From contig NZ_JBHTMY010000003.1 of NCBI RefSeq assembly GCF_042679565.1, positions 744,001-808,000 of the forward strand: a DNA stretch of 64,000 nucleotides, read 5' to 3'. The DNA comes from Namhaeicola litoreus. Lineage in GTDB: Bacteria > Bacteroidota > Bacteroidia > Flavobacteriales > Flavobacteriaceae. Below the pieces are notes generated by a model. The model did no database searches. It was not told where the DNA came from and saw nothing but the letters and a program-made list of their open reading frames with translations. Shown piece after piece: positions 8,234 to 16,428 of this stretch (the stretch's first letter is position 1; every line of letters starts with the position of its first letter). Position numbers and translations under genes: made by a program.

Positions 8234-9349
8234 ATGCAAAAAATAGCTTTAATAACAGGAGTCACAGGACAAGATGGTGCTTATCTCAGTGAATTTCTCC
8301 TCAAAAAAAATTATATCGTTCACGGAATTAAAAGAAGGTCTTCTTTATTCAATACAGATCGAATCGATCATTTGTATCAAGATCCACATATAGCCAATCA
8401 AAATTTTGTGCTTCATCATGGAGATATGACGGACAGTACCAATTTGATCCGCATTATTCAGGAAGTACAACCTGATGAGATCTATAATCTGGCTGCGATG
8501 AGTCATGTACACGTTTCATTCGAAATGCCTGAATATACTGCCAATGCAGACGGTATTGGTACTTTGCGTTTATTAGAAGCGATCCGGATTTTGGGCATGG
8601 AGAAAAAAGTGAGGATTTATCAGGCTTCGACTTCAGAGCTCTACGGAAAAGTGCAGGAAATCCCCCAAACAGAAAAAACACCGTTTTATCCCAGAAGTCC
8701 GTATGCCGTAGCAAAAATGTATGCCTATTGGATCACAGTAAATTACCGCGAAGCTTATGGAATCTATGCGTGTAATGGGATTTTGTTTAACCATGAATCA
8801 CCCATTAGAGGAGAGACTTTTGTGACGAGAAAAATAACACGAGCCACTTCCAAAATTGCCTTGGGGTTACAAGATAAATTGTACTTAGGAAATTTAGATG
8901 CCAAAAGAGATTGGGGTCATGCGAAAGATTATGTGCGGATGATGTGGATGCTATTGCAACACGAAACCCCTCAGGATTGGGTAATTGCCACTGGAAAAAC
9001 GACGACCGTAAGAGATTTTGTTAAAATGGCTTTTGCTGAAATAGGTGTTGAGTTGGAATTTAAAGGAAAAGGTGTAGATGAAAAAGGGTATATCAAATCT
9101 TCAAATCACCCTAACTATAAAGTTGAGATAGGAAAAGAGGTTGTAGCCGTGGATCCGCGTTATTTTAGACCTACTGAAGTTGAATTGCTGATAGGCGATG
9201 CAAGTAAGGCGAAAGAAGAATTGGGCTGGGTTCCACAATACGATTTACAAGATCTGGTAAAAGATATGATGAAAAGCGATTTAAAACTCATGCAAAAAGA
9301 CAGGTATCTGCATGAAGGAGGTTATGATGTGTTGAATTATTTTGAATAA
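8234..9349 (+). CDS. gmd: GDP-mannose 4,6-dehydratase
   Basis: 371 residues. It converts GDP-D-mannose to GDP-4-keto-6-deoxy-D-mannose, the first step to GDP-L-fucose and other GDP-6-deoxyhexoses. The NADP-binding loop GVTGQDGAYL is at residues 9-18, the catalytic YAVAK within SPYAVAKMYAYW lies near residue 158, and the substrate motif NHESPIRGETFVTRKI follows. The length is normal. It is separated from fcl, the next step, by a GxxExxY gene cassette; in many genomes gmd and fcl are adjacent. Confidence 0.96.
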   Translation: MQKIALITGVTGQDGAYLSEFLLKKNYIVHGIKRRSSLFNTDRIDHLYQDPHIANQNFVLHHGDMTDSTNLIRIIQEVQPDEIYNLAAMSHVHVSFEMPEYTANADGIGTLRLLEAIRILGMEKKVRIYQASTSELYGKVQEIPQTEKTPFYPRSPYAVAKMYAYWITVNYREAYGIYACNGILFNHESPIRGETFVTRKITRATSKIALGLQDKLYLGNLDAKRDWGHAKDYVRMMWMLLQHETPQDWVIATGKTTTVRDFVKMAFAEIGVELEFKGKGVDEKGYIKSSNHPNYKVEIGKEVVAVDPRYFRPTEVELLIGDASKAKEELGWVPQYDLQDLVKDMMKSDLKLMQKDRYLHEGGYDVLNYFE

Positions 9350-9362
9350 AATAGTTTTTTCA

Positions 9363-9835
9363 CAAAAGACACAAAGAAGTCACCAAACACTCAGAGGAAA
9401 AACAATAATTTTGTTGGTAAATATATGATTACAGAAAACGATCTGGCTTTTAAAGTGATAGGTGCTGCGATAGAAGTACACAAAAGGCTTGGTCCGGGAT
9501 TGTTGGAGTCAGCTTATCAGGAATGTTTGGCTTTTGAGTTAAAAAAGAGCGGTTTAAAAGTAGAAAAGGAAGTTCCTAGGCCTATTGTGTATAAAGAGAT
9601 TCAACTCAATCATGGATATAGAATAGATCTTTTAATCGAGGATTTATTGGTAGTTGAATTAAAAACAGTAGAGACATTCACCGATGTTCATCTTGCACAA
9701 GTGCTAACTTATTTAAAATTGGGTGGATACAAACTGGGTTTACTTATTAATTTTAATGTAACCAAATTATCAGAAGGTATAAAACGTGTAATCCTGTAAT
9801 CTTTGTGTTACTTTGAGATTTCTTTGTGTCTTTTG
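9363..9835. mobile_element. GxxExxY gene bracketed by 16-bp inverted repeats
   Basis: CAAAAGACACAAAGAA at 9363-9378 is repeated exactly, inverted, as TTCTTTGTGTCTTTTG at 9820-9835, with weaker similarity continuing inwards. The bracketed 473 bp hold the GxxExxY gene and fill nearly the whole gap between gmd (stop 9349) and fcl (start 9849). No transposase is present; calling it a cassette is an inference from the symmetry. Confidence 0.55.
9425..9799 (+). CDS. GxxExxY protein
   Basis: 124 residues. The name-giving motif is GPGLLESAYQECL (about residues 24-36), followed by the PD-(D/E)XK-like core with RIDLLIEDLLVVELKTV (about residues 66-82). The family is common in Bacteroidota and looks like a nuclease-fold protein, but its activity is not established. 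It has no obvious link to fucose synthesis; its position between gmd and fcl and the inverted repeats around it suggest later insertion. The ATG at 9425 follows the AT-rich leader closely. Confidence 0.9.
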   Translation: MITENDLAFKVIGAAIEVHKRLGPGLLESAYQECLAFELKKSGLKVEKEVPRPIVYKEIQLNHGYRIDLLIEDLLVVELKTVETFTDVHLAQVLTYLKLGGYKLGLLINFNVTKLSEGIKRVIL

Positions 9836-9848
9836 AGCAACAAAAAAT

Positions 9849-10985
9849 ATGAGAAAAGATTCTAAAATATATATTGCCGGACATCGCGGACTTGTAGGTT
9901 CTGCGATAATGAAAAACCTCAAGGCAAGAGGTTACCATCATTTTATTACCAGAACACATAAAGAGCTCGACCTGAAAGATCAAAGGGCTGTCGCAGATTT
10001 TTTTGAAAAAGAAAAACCTGACTACGTTTTTCTGGCGGCGGCTAAAGTGGGTGGTATAGTGGCGAATAATACCTATAGAGCGGATTTTATCTATGAAAAT
10101 CTGATGATTCAAAATAATGTGATTCACCAGAGTTATTTGCATAAGGTAAAAAAATTATTGTTCTTAGGATCTACATGTATATATCCGAAAAACTGTCCGC
10201 AGCCCATGAAAGAGGAGTATTTACTCACTGACGAATTGGAATACACCAATGAGCCCTATGCTTTGGCTAAGATTGCTGGAATAAAAATGTGTGAGAGTTA
10301 TAATATCCAATATAAGACCAACTTCATCGCCGTACAACCTACAAATTTATACGGACCCAACGATAATTTTGATCTTGAAAAATCGCATGTTTTACCCGCA
10401 TTGATCCGGAAAATTCATCTGGGAAAAGCTTTGGAAAAAAATGATTGGAAAACGATAAGAGAAGATATCGATAAGTTACCCATCGAAGGAATTAACGGAC
10501 AGAATTCAGAAGAAGAAATTCTAAAAGTCTTATCTGCTTACGGTATTAGTTCCTCACCTTTTAAGGGAGGTGCCCAAAGGGAGAAGGGGTCAGATGCCAT
10601 ATCCGTTGAAATCTGGGGCTCCGGGAAACCCATGCGCGAGTTTTTATGGAGTGAAGATATGGCTGATGCTTGTGTACATTTGATGGAAAATGTAGATTTT
10701 AAAGACATTATTTCTAATGATGTGGAGAGATCGAGTTCCCAAAAAGAAATCCGAAATACCCATATCAACATCGGAACAGGAAAAGAAATTTCGATCAAAG
10801 AATTGGCCGAGACCATCAAAAAAATAGTTGGTTTTAATGGAGATCTTGTATTTAATGCAGAAAAACCAGATGGAACCATGAGAAAATTGACTGATTCTTC
10901 AAAGCTGAAAAAATTGGGCTGGAAATATTCGGTTGAGTTGGAAGAAGGGATTGAAAGAATGTATAAGTGGTATGTGAGGGGGTAG
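9849..10985 (+). CDS. fcl: GDP-L-fucose synthase, with an in-frame repeat insertion
   Basis: 378 residues, the epimerase-reductase that turns GDP-4-keto-6-deoxymannose into GDP-L-fucose. The NADP loop GHRGLVGSAI is at residues 9-18, the catalytic Tyr-x3-Lys is in EPYALAKIAG near residue 141, and FLGSTCIYPKNCPQP is family-typical. It is longer than the common 310-330 residues. Residues about 234-248 read SSPFKGGAQREKGSD, encoded by DNA resembling the family B repeats (TTTTAAGGGAGG then CCCAAAGGGAGAAGG). The reading frame is kept, and the insert lies in a variable loop before the conserved VEIWGSGKPMREFLW, so activity may survive. Confidence 0.93.
   Translation: MRKDSKIYIAGHRGLVGSAIMKNLKARGYHHFITRTHKELDLKDQRAVADFFEKEKPDYVFLAAAKVGGIVANNTYRADFIYENLMIQNNVIHQSYLHKVKKLLFLGSTCIYPKNCPQPMKEEYLLTDELEYTNEPYALAKIAGIKMCESYNIQYKTNFIAVQPTNLYGPNDNFDLEKSHVLPALIRKIHLGKALEKNDWKTIREDIDKLPIEGINGQNSEEEILKVLSAYGISSSPFKGGAQREKGSDAISVEIWGSGKPMREFLWSEDMADACVHLMENVDFKDIISNDVERSSSQKEIRNTHINIGTGKEISIKELAETIKKIVGFNGDLVFNAEKPDGTMRKLTDSSKLKKLGWKYSVELEEGIERMYKWYVRG
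10549..10592 (+). repeat. Family B-like repeat inside fcl coding sequence
   Basis: CACCTTTTAAGGGAGG, then TGCCCAAAGGGAGAAGGGGT, aligns with the family B modules CTCCTTTTAGGAGGAG, TACCCGAAGG and GGGAGGTGGT elsewhere in the window. It adds about 15 codons without a stop or a frame change. Confidence 0.5.
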
Positions 10986-11110
10986 TGGGATTATGCGGTT
11001 ATGCGGTGATGCAGTGATACGGTGATGCAGTTATACGGTTATGCGGTTATGGAGTGATACGGTGATGCAGTAGTGCGGTTTTTGTGGTGAAAGGGTGAAG
11101 GAGTGCCTGA
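10986..11110. repeat. Degenerate tandem string (TATGCGGT-type) after fcl
   Basis: From the fcl stop the sequence repeats 8-9 bp words such as TTATGCGGT, GATGCAGT and GATACGGT. Similar strings appear at 52041-52090 and 53100-53150. The rest of the gap to 11301 contains a GC-rich palindromic remnant (CGCCGGGGCGGG near 11111) and AT-rich sequence with no gene. Confidence 0.7.
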
Positions 11111-11301
11111 CCGCCGGGGCGGGAAAGAGTGAAGAGTAATGTTGAGAAATTTTAATAATGATCGGTTTTGTTATGAATTTGTAACTTAACTAAGGAGGGG
11201 CTATAAAAAATCAAACAAGAAAAGTGTGGATACTTTACAATATTAGCATATCATCACAGTAAAATGATTTCAAGCATTTTTTAAGGATAGAATTACATAT
11301 T

Positions 11302-12264
11302 ATGAAAAACTTCGCCATGATCGGAGCGGCGGGCTATATCGCTCCAAGACACATGAAAGCCATCAAAGAAACAGGAAATGATCTCGTTGCTGCGATGGAT
11401 AAATTTGACAGTGTAGGCGTTATCGATTCCTATTTTCCCAATGCTTCTTTTTTTACAGAATTTGAAAGGTTCGACCGACATATAGATAAACTCAAAAGAA
11501 CCGGTCATCAATTAGATTATGTTTCGATCTGTTCTCCCAATTATTTACACGATGCACACATCCGTTTCGCCTTACGACAAGGAGCTGATGCCATTTGCGA
11601 AAAGCCATTGGTGCTGAACCCCTGGAATATGGATGCGTTGGCTCTGATAGAGAAAGAAACAGGTCATAAGATTTATAATATATTGCAGCTCAGGGTGCAT
11701 CCCAGTATTATTGCTTTAAAGGAAAAAATCGAAAATGGGCCTAAGAACAAGGTCTATGATATAGATCTCACTTATCTCACTTCGAGAGGAAAATGGTATT
11801 ACACTTCCTGGAAAGGAGATCTATCTAAATCAGGAGGAATTGCCACCAATATTGGGGTTCATTTTTTTGATATGCTTTCATGGATCTTTGGTAGTTTGAA
11901 AAAAAATACCGTGCATATCAATACACATGATCGCTCAGCCGGTTTTTTAGAGTTTGAAAAAGCCAGAGTTCGATGGTTCTTATCCATCAATTTTGACCTA
12001 TTGCCTGATGATGTCAAGGCCAAAGGACAAACCACTTACAGATCGATAACCATAGAAGGTGAAGAACTGGAATTCAGCGGAGGATTTACCGATTTGCATA
12101 CTACTTCCTATGCCGATATACTGCATGGTAAAGGTTATGGTCTCGAAGCGCCGCGCCAGGCTATTGAGATTGTGCATACCATCAGGGTATCAACACCTAT
12201 TGGTCAGAAAGGAGATTATCATCCTTTTGCTTGTAAGCCCTTGGTGGCACATCCTTTTGCTTAA
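11302..12264 (+). CDS. Gfo/Idh/MocA oxidoreductase, WbpB/WlbA-like
   Basis: 320 residues. The N-terminus MKNFAMIGAAGYIAPRHMKA closely follows the WbpB/WlbA type of UDP-N-acetylglucosaminuronate 3-oxidase, which makes the 3-keto sugar on the way to UDP-2,3-diacetamido uronic acids. The NAD fold occupies residues about 1-125, with the family EKP motif in DAICEKPLVLN (about residues 93-103). The substrate-side region contains GGIATNIGVHFFDML with the expected His. Partners WbpA, WbpE and WbpD are not in this window, so the pathway would have to be completed elsewhere. Confidence 0.85.
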   Translation: MKNFAMIGAAGYIAPRHMKAIKETGNDLVAAMDKFDSVGVIDSYFPNASFFTEFERFDRHIDKLKRTGHQLDYVSICSPNYLHDAHIRFALRQGADAICEKPLVLNPWNMDALALIEKETGHKIYNILQLRVHPSIIALKEKIENGPKNKVYDIDLTYLTSRGKWYYTSWKGDLSKSGGIATNIGVHFFDMLSWIFGSLKKNTVHINTHDRSAGFLEFEKARVRWFLSINFDLLPDDVKAKGQTTYRSITIEGEELEFSGGFTDLHTTSYADILHGKGYGLEAPRQAIEIVHTIRVSTPIGQKGDYHPFACKPLVAHPFA

Positions 12265-13065
12265 ACAATTGTTACCTGAAGTGATTCCGAGGTAGTGGGT
12301 TGATTTCGTTTTATAGTTCTCGATACCCGCCACGACGGGCAAGCTCTGGTTTGTGACACGTATCTGACAAACTTACCACATCAAAGCATCATCTAAACAG
12401 AGGATGGCAGGTAGTGGTTAGAGAAGACAAGTCTTTCAATAATGTAGCCCGAAGCTTGCAACTACGGGGTTTATATCTTCTTTTTTTCATCGATAAAAAA
12501 AGAAGCAAAAAAATCTAGGCTGCAAATAAAAATGAACTCGACCTTTATCAATGCTAAATGCGACCAGGTGATTTCCTCATCGCCAATCGGAACTTCCTGG
12601 TCTTACCCCGCCTACGGCGGGCAATTATGCATTGATCTTGATCTTCATCCATTTTTATTTGAGGCCGGTCTTTATTTCACCGTTCACAATACCCGCCAAG
12701 GCGAGCAGGCACGGCCACAGCGGGCAAGTTTATGAGCTGTGGCGAATTCGTCGAAGAGGGCTGTAATTAGTATGTCATATTCAAGCCAATAAATTTCTAT
12801 AGGGTTCGGGCATTTTATTAAATATGTTTTTTACCACCTGCCCCTGCCTCCGGCAGGCAGGCTCCTCCTAATAGGAGGAGAAATTTATGACAAATTTTAT
12901 ATAAGGACATCCCCTCCTCTTAGGAGGGGTGGCTGAAAGCCGGGGTGGTTATCCTCTCAGGAGCCCGCCACAGCGGGCAAGCATCGCTACGCGTCACTCG
13001 AACTGACAAAGGATATGTTGACGTATTCGATATAAATGCATAACAGAGTAGATTGAAATAATAAA
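12265..13065. repeat. Gene-free region of nested palindromic repeats
   Basis: No gene is supported. It holds a partial family C unit with a 19-bp insert (about 12316-12358), 19-bp units at 12607-12625, 12692-12710 and 12711-12729 (the last two back to back), a family B-like unit (12833-12881) and an empty 40-bp family A unit (12910-12949). Another partial family C unit has its 19-bp insert at 12964-12982. The interval 12480-12600 is low-complexity sequence without these units. Confidence 0.7.
12910..12949. repeat. Empty family A repeat, 40 bp
   Basis: Reading TCCCCTCC TCTTAGGAGGGG, then TGGCTGAAAGCC, then GGGGTGGT, this is the inverse of family A without any insert. The unit at 58268-58328 is the same element plus a 21-bp insert (CTGCCTCGCCGGCAGGCGGG plus C) at the junction of the two hairpins. 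Confidence 0.75.
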
Positions 13066-13359
13066 ATGATGGAAATTTACTCTGTGTATATTCTGCTTTG
13101 TAGTGATAAAACCTATTATACAGGGATTACTTCTAACCTTGAGAAAAGGTTGGAGCAGCATCATTCAGGGTATTTTGTCAATAGCTATACCTCTTCAAGA
13201 AAACCGGTAAGACTTGTTTATTATGTTGAATTCACTGATGTTCAATTGGCTATAGATTCTGAGAAAAAGATTAAAAAATGGTCGCGCGCTAAAAAGGAAG
13301 CATTGATTAATGGGGCGTATGAAAAACTTCCTAATTTGGCAAAAAAGAAGTTTAAATAA
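13066..13359 (+). CDS. GIY-YIG nuclease domain protein
   Basis: 97 residues, the size of the single-domain UPF0213/YhbQ group. The GIY-YIG core is visible as YSVYILLCSDKTYYTGIT (about residues 5-22) followed by NLEKRLEQHHSG with the conserved Arg, and a C-terminal KKIKKWSRAKKEALI region. These small proteins are presumed DNA nucleases, function in the cell unknown. The gene is wedged between repeat arrays on both sides (12.3-13.0 kb and 13.37-13.83 kb), as other small nuclease-like genes in this window are. Confidence 0.9.
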   Translation: MMEIYSVYILLCSDKTYYTGITSNLEKRLEQHHSGYFVNSYTSSRKPVRLVYYVEFTDVQLAIDSEKKIKKWSRAKKEALINGAYEKLPNLAKKKFK

Positions 13360-13370
13360 ATTTTTCGTTG

Positions 13371-13830
13371 GTTCTCGATATACCGCTGCGCGTCACTCGA
13401 ACTGACAGGAGGATTGTCACCTCGAGTGATCTTGAGGATTCGGGATAATATCGAGAGGTATTTGTTAGGAAATTTCGTTTTGTAGTTCTCAATACCCGCC
13501 ACGGCGGGCAAGCATCGCTACGCGTCACTCGAACTGACAGGAGAATTGTCACCTCGAGTGATCCTGGGTCAACAGGATTGTATCGAGAGGTATTTGTTAG
13601 GTAATTTCGTTTTGTTGTTCTCGATACCCGCCACAGCGGGCAAGCATCGTTACGCGTCACTCGAACTGACAGGAGGATTGTCACCTCGAGTGATCCTGGG
13701 TGAACAGGATTGTATCGAGAGGTATTTATTAGGTAATTTCGTTTTGTAGTTCTCGATACCCGCCACGGCGGGCAGGCACCACCAATGTGGGCAAGCTCTC
13801 CTTTGCGGTACTCGAATTGACATATGCTGA
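13371..13830. repeat. Four tandem family C repeats with nested 19-bp inserts
   Basis: Units start at 13371, 13485, 13617 and 13749. Each begins GTTCTCGATA or similar, carries TCACTCGAACTGACA and, after a short loop, TGTCACCTCGAGTGA, and ends TATCGAGAGG, so each could fold into a long interrupted hairpin. The first unit has no insert and is 114 bp; the next two have one 19-bp insert and are 132 bp; the fourth is truncated and has two inserts in tandem. Confidence 0.85.
13495..13513. mobile_element. 19-bp palindromic unit in family C repeat 2
   Basis: CCCGCCACGGCGGGCAAGC sits between CTCAATA and ATCGCTACGCG. The uninserted first unit reads CTCGATA directly into TACCGCTGCGCG at 13380-13381. Equivalent units lie at 13627-13645, 13759-13777 and 13778-13796. 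Confidence 0.7.
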
Positions 13831-13941
13831 GGCTGGTTAAAAGAAAGAAATTTTATATATAAAGTATTGTAAGTTTTACAAAAACATCTAATTTTGTACA
13901 GTCTTTTATAAGACGATAAAAAATAGCTCATTTTCAAGGAA

Positions 13942-13970
13942 TTAAGCGGCCTGATCTTGAGCTTTTTTTA
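13942..13970 (-). pseudogene. Relic of an HU-like gene 3' end
   Basis: On the minus strand this reads KKAQDQAA and stop, matching the KIQDQVA and stop of the HU-like gene whose stop is at 14076. The nucleotide match (GCGGCCTGATCTTGA against GCGACCTGATCTTGA) is too close for chance in this AT-rich stretch. It is probably the remains of a tandem second copy. Confidence 0.5.
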
Positions 13971-14018
13971 GATCTATATGTGACCATTTTTTTGAATGGA
14001 AAAGAAATTAGGATGAAG

Positions 14019-14051
14019 CAAAAAAAATGAGCTTCTTATTAGAAGCCCATT
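14019..14051 (-). terminator. Intrinsic terminator of the HU-like gene
   Basis: On the minus strand, an 11-bp stem AATGGGCTTCT / AGAAGCTCATT (one mismatch) with loop AATA is followed by a run of eight T. It begins 25 bases after the HU stop codon. Confidence 0.8.
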
Positions 14052-14075
14052 TTCATGTTCTATGATATAGAACGA

Positions 14076-14471
14076 CTAAGCGACCTGATCTTGAATTTTA
14101 GAAAAATCCATTTTAGCTAACATCTTTTTTAACCTTTTTCCAGGCCTAAAGATGGTACGCGCACTTTTGATTGCAGTGGCCACCACTTCCTCGGCGGTAT
14201 CTCTGCCTTCGCTTCGCAAAGTCAATTGGAAAGAACCAATATCGCCCAAGCGAACTGATCTTCCCTTGTTCATCTCACGAATAATGGTGCGTTCTACCGC
14301 TTTCAATACGCCGTAAATATCGGCTTCACTTAAAGTAGACTGGTCTGAAATAAACTCGGTCAACTCTTCAAAATCAACTGTACGTCCGCTCACGGCAGTG
14401 GCGTAGTACTTCTTTGGCGCAGATAAATCCCTGGGATTTATTTTCTGCTGAGCTTTAAAATTTAAACTCAT
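14076..14471 (-). CDS. HU-family DNA-binding protein
   Basis: 131 residues, of the longer Bacteroidota HU-like type with an N-terminal extension before the fold. Residues about 33-110 hold the HU/IHF body, with MNKGRSVRLGDIGSFQLTLR at the dimer saddle and IFRPGKRLKKML near the C-terminus. A nucleoid-binding, architectural role is expected. It faces away from the glycan locus and has its own promoter (14531-14565) and terminator (14019-14051). In Porphyromonas gingivalis an HU gene is associated with the capsule locus, so a regulatory tie is conceivable but not shown here. Confidence 0.88.
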   Translation of the reverse strand: MSLNFKAQQKINPRDLSAPKKYYATAVSGRTVDFEELTEFISDQSTLSEADIYGVLKAVERTIIREMNKGRSVRLGDIGSFQLTLRSEGRDTAEEVVATAIKSARTIFRPGKRLKKMLAKMDFSKIQDQVA

Positions 14472-14530
14472 TTTAAAAAATATTAAATTAATATAACCGG
14501 ATATACCGGGTAAGAATTTTTCTTACAGGT

Positions 14531-14565
14531 CAAATGTATAGTCGTAAAAGTGCGAATTCTACAAA
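14531..14565 (-). promoter_or_regulatory. Bacteroidota sigma-type promoter of the HU-like gene
   Basis: On the minus strand TTTG (14565-14562), a 23-bp spacer and TACATTTG (14538-14531) match the TTTG-N17-23-TANNTTTG promoter of this phylum. The start codon at 14471 lies about 55 bases beyond the expected initiation point. Confidence 0.7.
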
Positions 14566-15501
14566 TGGTTACTTTTTTTAATTCACAATTTTATGTTGAT
14601 AAATTTTTTATTTTCCTAAACCCTTTATTTATATGCCTTCCACAGTTCAATACATCTAAAAAAATATTATTAGGTGTAAAATTTTAGATTTTATTTAGAA
14701 TCCGGTTGTATTGCTGTTTTAACAGTAGAAAAATTTCTCCTATATTTTAGGAACATATTGATCTGTTAATCTGGCAAACATGCACTTTCTGTTTTGTTAT
14801 GAAACTATTTGGGCAGCTGAATAAATTTCGATGGAAAAGATAGATAATCATATGTTATGGATGTATTTTAAGATATCCTATGACACCTAATTTTAAATGT
14901 ATTTTCGAATTAAAAAAAGGACAAAAGCTTTTTTGAAAAGAATTTTTGCTTTCGGATAAATGATACTTAGCTTTTTATGGAAAGCACTTTTGCAATTTAA
15001 TTCGAGCTACCTTGCTTTTTTTTAGGGTTAGATTTCATGAATCTTACATACTATGGGATATTTTTTATTTTTTTTCTTGCCTAAGCAGTATTTAAAGATC
15101 TATTTCCTTTCAATTCAAACTGTTAATAGGATGTTAAAAAGAAGCCTTATTTTTGCCCATATTACTGGGTTTTAGTCTAAGGAAAAAACTATATTTACAG
15201 CCTTAATCAATATTCCCCAAGCATCGAAAAAATTGCTCAAATAAGTTGCATTTTATCGCAGTAAACCCAAACGGTGCTTGAACCCGGAAGTGATTCTATT
15301 AACTGAATTCCAAGAAATATAATGGGAGTCAGCATGGCGAAGCTATGGTTGTTATAAAAAATTTAATGTTTCTCATGCCTACATTTAATAAATGTTCTGT
15401 AGGCTAAAGATGAAGACGTATTTATATTGGTTGAAAATACATTGTCTATTTGGAGGAGGCGATTATGGACTGATTTTATTGGTAAGTAAAATTTTTTTGA
15501 T
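14566..15501. other. Long AT-rich gap at the left border of the glycan cluster
   Basis: About 930 bp without a supported gene, repeat family A/B/C unit or RNA gene. Frames are short and full of stops. It could hold the promoter and a long leader for the operon that begins at 15502, or worn-out genes too decayed to identify. Confidence 0.6.
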
Positions 15502-16428
15502 TTGAAAAAATTATATTCTATAGTAATACCTGTGTACCGAAGTTCTGATATTGTTGGTGAAACGGTATTTAAAATTCTACAAGTTCTAAGACAACGTGAC
15601 TTGCAAGGAGAGATTATTTTAGTAAATGATGGAAGTCCTGACAATAGTTGGGAGGTCATAAAGGGATTAGCCGAAAAATATGAATTTGTTAAGGCGATCA
15701 ACTTGGTTAAAAACTTTGGCCAACATAATGCGGTATTATGTGGTTTTAACTATGCAAATGGGGATTATATAATCACTATGGACGATGATATGCAAAATCC
15801 CCCAGATCAAATTTTACCCTTGATCGATTCAATGAATGATTCGGATTATGATTTAGTTTTTGGAAAGTTCAGATCGAAAAAGCATGCACATCACAGAAAA
15901 TTAGGGAGTAAGTTGGTTGGTTACCTTAATTATAAGGTTTTTAACAAGCCAAAAGATATTACTCTAACAAATTTTCGAATCATTAAAAGAGATGTAATTG
16001 ACAGGTTATTAACCTATAAGACGTCCTATCCCTATATACCAGGTCTTTTGCTTATGTTTTCTTCAAAAATTGGAAATGTAGATGTTGACCATGCCCCGAG
16101 AAAAGTGGGGGAATCCAACTATTCAGCAAAAAAGATCGTTCAGTTGATAAGTAGATTATTGATAAATTATTCTTCTTATCCTCTTAGATTATTGAGTAGT
16201 ATAGGTCTATTCATCTCAGCATTGAGCTTTTTAGTTGGTTTGGCATATCTTTTAAAAGAAATATTACTTGGAAGTTCTGTTCAAGGATGGACAACTCTGG
16301 TTGTATTAACTGCTTTTTTAGGAGGCTTTATTATAGCATTACTTGGTGTAATTGGAGAATATTTATCAAGAATACTTGATCAGATTTCGTCCAATAAAAG
16401 TTATTTCGTTAAAGAAGTCATTGAGTGA
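15502..16428 (+). CDS. Polyprenyl-phosphate glycosyltransferase, GT2 (ArnC/GtrB-like)
   Basis: 308 residues from a TTG start at 15502 (MKKLYSIVIPVYRSSD). The GT2 domain carries LVNDGSPDNSW, the catalytic-metal motif MDDDMQNPP near residue 95 and a KNFGQHNA loop typical of the DPM1/ArnC/GtrB group. Two membrane spans near residues 230-250 and 265-290 are also typical. Such enzymes load a sugar from a nucleotide donor onto undecaprenyl phosphate. The two ArnE/ArnF-like proteins and the GT-C-like protein downstream supply the flipping and transfer steps. The sugar is unknown. Confidence 0.9.
   Translation: MKKLYSIVIPVYRSSDIVGETVFKILQVLRQRDLQGEIILVNDGSPDNSWEVIKGLAEKYEFVKAINLVKNFGQHNAVLCGFNYANGDYIITMDDDMQNPPDQILPLIDSMNDSDYDLVFGKFRSKKHAHHRKLGSKLVGYLNYKVFNKPKDITLTNFRIIKRDVIDRLLTYKTSYPYIPGLLLMFSSKIGNVDVDHAPRKVGESNYSAKKIVQLISRLLINYSSYPLRLLSSIGLFISALSFLVGLAYLLKEILLGSSVQGWTTLVVLTAFLGGFIIALLGVIGEYLSRILDQISSNKSYFVKEVIE

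Noticed and set aside
12532..12735. 67-codon frame in the repeat region
   Set aside because: Made partly of three 19-bp units and low-complexity sequence; no family features.
13371..13830. Possible CRISPR array (regular repeats of about 132 bp)
   Set aside because: Repeats are long, imperfect and contain internal palindromes, with no unique spacers of constant 30-40 bp and no cas genes.
14566..15501. Invertible promoter region as in Bacteroides capsule loci
   Set aside because: No pair of inverted repeats of useful length flanks a promoter here, and no site-specific recombinase gene is nearby.
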